DNA of 64,000 nucleotides, from NCBI GenBank assembly GCA_018436785.1, contig JAHDKR010000008.1, forward strand, positions 49,751 to 113,750. Reading direction: 5' to 3'. The position numbers and the translations under genes are program-made. The notes beneath the pieces are model-generated. The model made no database searches, was not told the DNA's origin, and saw only the letters and a program-made list of their open reading frames with translations. The stretch is from Synergistaceae bacterium. Lineage in GTDB: Bacteria > Synergistota > Synergistia > Synergistales > Aminobacteriaceae. This document shows, piece by piece, positions 62,166 to 64,000 of the stretch; positions within the stretch are counted from its first letter, which is position 1, and every line of letters begins with the position of its first letter.

Positions 62166-62223
62166 AGGGGTGGCTCTCAACCGGCGCGCCGATGGCTCTA
62201 TTATAGCGCGGAGGCGGTTCTCA
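62166..62223 (-). repeat. Right terminal repeat array of the IS21 element
   Basis: Read on the minus strand, units ATGAGAACCGCC, TAGAGCCATCGGCGCG and GAGAGCCACCCC mirror the left end. Confidence 0.75.
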
Positions 62224-62226
62224 TAT

Positions 62227-62802
62227 CGACGAGCAGGTGGCTCTTAAAAAACGCTCTTTGCAAGAGGAATAACGCTCTTTCATTTTTTTCGTTTTCTCAA
62301 AACATATGGTTGTGGGTAGGACTGCACAGAGAATAATTTACTCATCTGAATGGCTCACTTTTGTCAATGCTTACTAATATAGCTTTCCCGCACTTATTGT
62401 TAGTATTTTTCCTTTTTGCACTCCCCTTCTGTTTGAAAGCAAAGCTTCTCCGCCGAAGATGTTCGTTTCCCATAATTCTCTGAGGGGTTATCTTGGGTTC
62501 AAATCGAAAATACTTGCCGGAAAGACAAGTTTCTGAGTTCTGTCCGCACCTCCATTGTCTTCAAATTTTTACCAGTATCTAAGAACCAGCAAACTGCCGG
62601 GCAGTCGAATGTCCTTACAGTGCCTCCAAAAATTCATTTCCAGGTCATACAAAGCTCCAAAGACCCACCATAATTATCCGGAGCTTCTTCGTGGTAGAAT
62701 AGTTTCGTCGCTACTACGCGCCGTTTTTTGGGAGCCCCCTTCTCTTTCCAGTTCCAGGCGCAGAGCACATTTACATGAAGCCAGTTTAGAAGGGAGAAAT
62801 CA
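62227..62802. other. AT-rich region without a recognisable gene
   Basis: No frame with a credible start or family motif was found. A short direct repeat AACGCTCTTT occurs twice near 62260. A possible promoter -10 (TAGAAT, near 62696) precedes the DUF4160 remnant. Confidence 0.55.
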
Positions 62803-63029
62803 ATGCCGACATCGGCCCGTACAAACTCTTCTTCTACTCGGCGGAGGGGAATGAACCTCCTCGCATCCACGTTCGTCGTGACAGAGCAACGGCAAAATTC
62901 TGGCTCGATCCGGTCAGGATCGCAACATCAAGGCGATTCACCGACTCCGATCTTCGGGCTCTACAAAAACTTGTGGAAGAAAACGAAGTCGAAATTATGG
63001 AGGCATGGAATGACTACTTTGTTGATTGA
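62803..63029 (+). pseudogene. DUF4160 protein gene, frameshifted at its start
   Basis: One frame reads IGPYKLFFYSAEGNEPPRIH, then VRRDRATAKFWLDPVRIA and VEENEVEIMEAWNDYFVD before a TGA at 63027-63029. This is an almost complete DUF4160 protein. That frame has an upstream TAG and no ATG, GTG or TTG before its body. The only well-placed ATG (62803, reading M-P-T as this family often starts, after AGGGAGAA) is in the next frame, eight bases before the body. A small indel near 62810 is the simplest explanation. DUF4160 is usually paired with DUF2442, as here. Confidence 0.82.
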
Positions 63030-63315
63030 ACGCGATGTGTTTGCGATAGACGTCTCTTTTTCCGAAGACGCTTTGAGCGTTTCCCTCGATGACGGCCGGA
63101 TTCTCTCTGTTCCGCTCGCTTGGTATCCCCGGCTTCTCTGCGGAACTACGGAAGAGCGGGAATGCTTCGAGCTGATCGGCGACGGCGAGGGAATCTACTG
63201 GCCGGACCTCGACGAGGATATAAGCGTCGAAGGGCTACTTGCGGGCCGCCGCTCCTCCGAGTCTTCGCGTTCGCTGTCCCGCTGGAAAGAAAGACGTGCA
63301 GCGGCGGGAATTTGA
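63010..63315 (+). CDS. DUF2442 domain protein
   Basis: The ATG at 63010 overlaps the end of the DUF4160 remnant by 20 bases and gives 101 residues: VFAIDVSFSEDALSVSLDDG, SVPLAWYPRLL and GEGIYWPDLDEDISVEGLLAG. The DUF2442 signature (regular beta-strands then YWPDLDEDIS) is clear. Pairs of DUF4160 and DUF2442 are widespread on accessory DNA and have been proposed to be toxin-antitoxin-like; that is unproven. Here the partner is broken. The C terminus is basic. Confidence 0.88.
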   Translation: MTTLLIERDVFAIDVSFSEDALSVSLDDGRILSVPLAWYPRLLCGTTEERECFELIGDGEGIYWPDLDEDISVEGLLAGRRSSESSRSLSRWKERRAAAGI

Positions 63316-63384
63316 ACCTACGGTAGTGAACCTCTTAAGGGAAGACACGAGAGGGATTCCGGAGAAAGAAAGGGAGGGAGAAGA

Positions 63385-63627
63385 ATGAAGATCCGCAGAT
63401 ACGAAGAGGTGAAAGCGCGAGCCGTGGAAAACCGCCCTTTTCTGCGCGAACTTCTGGCGCGGGATCGCCTGGAGCAGGCTCCTCCGCCGGATCACACTCC
63501 GAGAACGGAGGAGAAGCGCCTCGGGCTGATCATGTTCCACGCTGAGAGGATGCGCAGGCTGAAAGCGATACGCGATCCGGAGACAGGGAAAAGGATATGG
63601 ATTTATCCGCTCGGCAGGTCCAAGTGA
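63385..63627 (+). CDS. Small basic protein of unknown function
   Basis: An 80-residue frame starts at an ATG after a strong GGGAGGGAG site. It is highly charged, with MKIRRYEEVKARAVENRPF at the start and AERMRRLKAIRDPETGK followed by IWIYPLGRSK at the end. No family was recognised and no membrane segment is present. Its reality rests on the ribosome site and protein-like composition. Confidence 0.55.
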   Translation: MKIRRYEEVKARAVENRPFLRELLARDRLEQAPPPDHTPRTEEKRLGLIMFHAERMRRLKAIRDPETGKRIWIYPLGRSK

Positions 63628-63685
63628 CTGGTCATTATTCCCGATATCCGTCTGCCGGAAAACCGGCAAGCGGGGCTTTTATAAA

Positions 63686-63865
63686 CTATTTTTTTCGGAT
63701 GTGCATCCGCGCGAAGACGAAGCTGACGTTGTCCCGGCACTCCGTATCCAGCAGTCTTTCCCGTAGTTCCTCGCACCCCGCCTTTCCATCGGGCATGAGC
63801 AGGCACTCCTCTATCTCTTTCCGCGACAACGCCTCCCAGACGCCGTCGCTGCACAGAAACCCCCT
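63686..63865 (-). pseudogene. C-terminal fragment of a PP2C-type Ser/Thr phosphatase
   Basis: A frame not opened by any start codon reads RGFLCSDGVWEALSRKEIEE, then CRDNVSFVFARMHIRKK and a TAG. FLCSDGVWE and the DN before VSFV are the metal-binding motifs near the C terminus of PP2C/SpoIIE-like phosphatases. The rest of the domain (over 150 residues) is missing: upstream the sequence changes abruptly at TGTGTCATAATAG, beyond which the frame stops. The gene was probably cut by the insertion sequence that starts there. Confidence 0.8.
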
Positions 63866-64000
63866 GTGTCATAATAGAAGTCGCTTGAACCGAGGTGTTA
63901 AAGAAGTGTGAGTCGACACTCGGGAGGTGCGATGAGGATGAAGAGATACAGCCCTGAATTTAAGGAGTCCGTCGTGCGGAAGATGATGCCGCCGGAGAAC
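63865..64000 (+). mobile_element. Left end of an IS3-family insertion sequence
   Basis: The element appears to begin with TGTGTCATAATAG at the point where the PP2C frame breaks off, and a transposase gene opens 67 bases in. The right end is beyond the window, so inverted repeats and a target duplication cannot be checked. Confidence 0.7.
63932..64000 (+). CDS. IS3-family transposase OrfA, N-terminal start (partial)
   Basis: After GGGAGGTGCG an ATG opens MRMKRYSPEFKESVVRKMM, the typical start of IS3/IS911 OrfA proteins, whose helix-turn-helix binds the element ends. Only 23 codons are in the window. Confidence 0.8.
   Translation, partial: MRMKRYSPEFKESVVRKMMPPEN

Larger units (their letters stand above)
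59690..62226 (+). mobile_element. IS21-family insertion sequence (transposase gene interrupted)
   Basis: An istA-istB pair with an 8-base overlap is flanked by multiple related terminal repeats. The inner units are near-identical: AGAGCCATTGGCGCG on the left and, inverted, AGAGCCATCGGCGCG on the right, each followed by an AGAGCCACCC unit. Further out a TGAG/CCGCC unit is shared. The exact outer ends and a target duplication could not be fixed. The element is GC-rich against AT-rich flanks, consistent with transfer. istA has a premature TGA. Confidence 0.9.

Noticed and set aside
62803..63009. N-terminal 69-residue extension of the DUF2442 protein
   Set aside because: This part reads the DUF4160 body out of frame; the DUF2442 family starts at the ATG at 63010.
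63603..63872. 89-codon minus-strand frame starting MTQGVSV
   Set aside because: It is out of frame with the PP2C fragment that the same DNA clearly encodes.
1..64000. CRISPR array or retron-like repeats
   Set aside because: No regularly spaced direct repeats and no cas or reverse transcriptase genes were seen.

Overview
The window is a dense bacterial chromosome segment with short intergenic gaps and many 4-bp ATGA-type overlaps. It is almost entirely housekeeping genes up to about 57 kb, with an accessory, decaying right end. The gene content mixes Firmicute-like regulators (PurR of the Bacillus type, Veg, long-form HPF, ScpAB, a T-box leader before argG) with a PurSQL purine pathway, a selenocysteine-insertion module (selA, selB, yedF), hydrogenase maturation genes and [4Fe-4S] proteins (ferredoxin, PurF, an iron-sulfur-type TrpRS). 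This suggests a strict anaerobe. My best guess is an amino-acid-fermenting member of Synergistota; that is an inference from gene content, because no rRNA is present.

Layout. 1-7731 (minus): yicC (partial)-hflX-plsC-cmk-HDOD gene-rluB-scpB-scpA-trpS-nif3. 7793-10192 (minus): a CAU tRNA, ferredoxin, purR, ispE, veg. 10420-14703: selB and selA on the minus strand, divergent from yedF. 14769-19070 (minus): unknown gene, hemW, lepA, mobA. 19172-29330 (plus): a ten-gene purine operon purC-S-Q-L-F-M-N-H-D-E behind one promoter, ending in a terminator shared with convergent argG. 29382-39614 (minus): argG with T-box leader, surE, an M50 protease, a DHH-CBS-CBS-tRNA nucleotidyltransferase fusion, coaE with a C-terminal extension, uvrD/pcrA, hypB, hypA, hpf. 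39757-40947 (plus): an aminotransferase. 41004-45132 (minus): a 2-hydroxyacid dehydrogenase, then frr-pyrH-tsf-rpsB. A CsoR/CstR-family regulator diverges from rpsB across a perfect 23-bp palindrome. Next come the SRP RNA gene and a minus-strand cluster for uptake and oxidation of an unknown small molecule: PheC-like binding protein, sugar-type ABC transporter, HisD-like dehydrogenase and SDR. Plus-strand lysE-like, nfeD and SPFH genes, a large gene of unknown function, two tRNA-Ser genes and a sensory diguanylate cyclase complete the core.

59.2-64 kb is accessory DNA: an IS21-family element whose istA carries an in-frame TGA, an AT-rich spacer, a DUF4160/DUF2442 pair whose first gene is frameshifted at its start, a small unknown gene, a PP2C-type phosphatase fragment, and the start of an IS3-family element that abuts that fragment.

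I did not find a clearly new multi-gene defence or metabolic system. The best leads are the ABC/HisD-like/SDR/PheC-like cluster with a changed zinc-ligand position in the HisD-like enzyme, the rpsB/CsoR-family shared palindrome, the argG T-box outside its usual phyla, the iron-sulfur TrpRS motif, the CoaE and DHH-CBS fusions, and the unknown 489-residue protein. Positions of starts were adjusted to Shine-Dalgarno sites where the sequence supports it.
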